Shown one piece after another: positions 63,276 through 64,000 of a stretch of DNA of 64,000 nt (position 1 is its first letter; each line of letters starts with the position of its first letter). Source of the stretch: Streptomyces vilmorinianum (GTDB lineage: Bacteria > Actinomycetota > Actinomycetes > Streptomycetales > Streptomycetaceae); contig NZ_CP040244.1 of assembly GCF_005517195.1 (NCBI RefSeq), positions 7,396,001-7,460,000 of the forward strand. Direction: 5' to 3'. The notes below the pieces were generated by a model. That model was not told where the DNA came from. It made no database searches and saw only the letters and a program-made list of their open reading frames with translations. Made by a program: the position numbers and the translations under genes.

Positions 63276-64000
63276 CTACTCGTTCGTGTATTCCTCCACA
63301 ACCGTGGCTCCGAGCTCGCGCACGATCAGTTCGTGGCCGGAGAGGGCGGAGTCGACGAGGTCGGGATCGTCCTCCTCCGGCACGTCGTCCTCGGGCGCGA
63401 CGGGCCGGCGCTGCGGCGGTGCCTCCACGGGAGCGGGGGCGGCAGCCGAGGCCTGCGGGCGGGGCGTGGGCGGCGCCTGTGCCGGGGTGGGCGCGGGGGC
63501 CTGAGCGGGCGGCGGGGCCTGCTGGAAGGACGGGGCGGGCGCGGACGCGGCCGGGCGGCCGCCGAAGTTGGCCGCGGCGGGCGGCGGTGTGGCACCGCCC
63601 GAGGGGTCGATGATCGCCTCGATCTTCCACTGCACGTTGAACTGCTCGGCGAGCGCCTGGCGCAGGACGTCCTCGCTGCCGCTGCTCGCGAAGTTGTCGC
63701 GGGCGCCGGCGTTGAGGAAGCCGAGCTGGAGGGTGGTGCCGTCGAACCCGGCGACCTGGGCGTTCTGGCTCAGCAGGATCCAGGTGAAGCGGCGGCGGTT
63801 CTTGACCGCTTCGAGGATCGACGGCCACATGTTCCGCACCTGGGCGGCGCCCTGGGCCATGTCGCCGGCGGGCGCGACCGGGGCGGGCTGCGCGGGAGCG
63901 GCCTGGGCGGGAGCGGGGGCTTGCGGCGCCGGAGCGGCGGGGGCCGAAGCGCCCGGCCAGGCGCCGGGGGCGGGGGCACCGGGTGTGGCGGCCCCGGGCC
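63276..64000 (-). CDS. dnaX: DNA polymerase III gamma/tau subunit, C-terminal part (truncated by window end)
   Basis: The last 240 or so residues of the clamp-loader subunit, continuing past 64000. Visible are the Pro/Ala-rich linker, the DNA-Pol-III-gamma/tau domain (MWPSILEAVKNRRRFTWILL, then QLGFLNAGARDNFA) and a second proline-rich region. The acidic C-terminus includes PEEDDPDLVDSALSGHELIV and ends EYTNE. The gamma/tau AAA+ part is outside the window. Confidence 0.88.
   Translation of the reverse strand, partial: PGAATPGAPAPGAWPGASAPAAPAPQAPAPAQAAPAQPAPVAPAGDMAQGAAQVRNMWPSILEAVKNRRRFTWILLSQNAQVAGFDGTTLQLGFLNAGARDNFASSGSEDVLRQALAEQFNVQWKIEAIIDPSGGATPPPAAANFGGRPAASAPAPSFQQAPPPAQAPAPTPAQAPPTPRPQASAAAPAPVEAPPQRRPVAPEDDVPEEDDPDLVDSALSGHELIVRELGATVVEEYTNE

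Overview
The window is a high-GC (well above 65% by eye) actinobacterial chromosome segment and almost certainly comes from a Streptomyces. Streptomyces-type genes include bldC, an Lsr2-like protein, valine dehydrogenase, a sporulation-associated regulator of the ORF1590 type, a TipA-like MerR regulator, a DUF3073 protein and many GTG starts. From memory, the gene order matches the S. coelicolor block running roughly from SCO4118 down to SCO4067. The region is core chromosome. I see no prophage, insertion sequence, CRISPR array or recognisable specialised-metabolite cluster.

Left part (1-24.5 kb): a TetR regulator; an ECF sigma factor fused to a zinc finger, membrane segments and an extracellular NPCBM domain; a giant SARP/AfsR-like regulator; a Uma2-like nuclease; an asparagine-synthetase-like protein with a degenerate ATP loop; the sporulation-associated regulator; L-2-hydroxyglutarate oxidase; trmB; a PrsW-type membrane protease; an M23 peptidase behind a c-di-AMP riboswitch; a SpoIIE-type phosphatase; a translationally coupled MFS exporter and cysteine-synthase-like pair; a TipA-like regulator; initiator tRNA; a rhodanese; an ECF41-like sigma factor; a glycosyltransferase; and tRNA-Lys.

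Middle part (24.6-45 kb): two tandem secreted FG-GAP proteins, a DEAD-box RNA helicase with a repetitive Arg/Gly/Asp tail, a lipoprotein, a minimal zincin, a tRNA cluster (Glu, Asp, Phe), a lipoprotein/DsbA-like/CcdA-like redox operon, the DEAH helicase hrpA, a second tRNA-Asp, a DUF6274-like small protein, bldC, an uncharacterised bldC neighbour, valine dehydrogenase and a DUF3073 protein.

Right part (45-64 kb): purine biosynthesis genes lie in several transcription units (purF-purM, purS-purQ-purL, purC, purD). They are interrupted by a META-domain lipoprotein, a mycothiol-dependent-isomerase-like protein, a SnoaL protein, the Lsr2-like protein, tRNA-Gly genes, and a sensor kinase/response regulator pair preceded by a broken ABC permease remnant. 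That two-component segment is bracketed by two identical tRNA-Gly(GCC) genes. A dimethylformamidase-like protein and a degenerate M48-like membrane protein sit between purC and purD. The window ends inside dnaX. Together the pur genes provide GAR synthetase, PRPP amidotransferase, the three-part FGAM synthetase, AIR synthetase and SAICAR synthetase; purN/H/E/K/B are not here.
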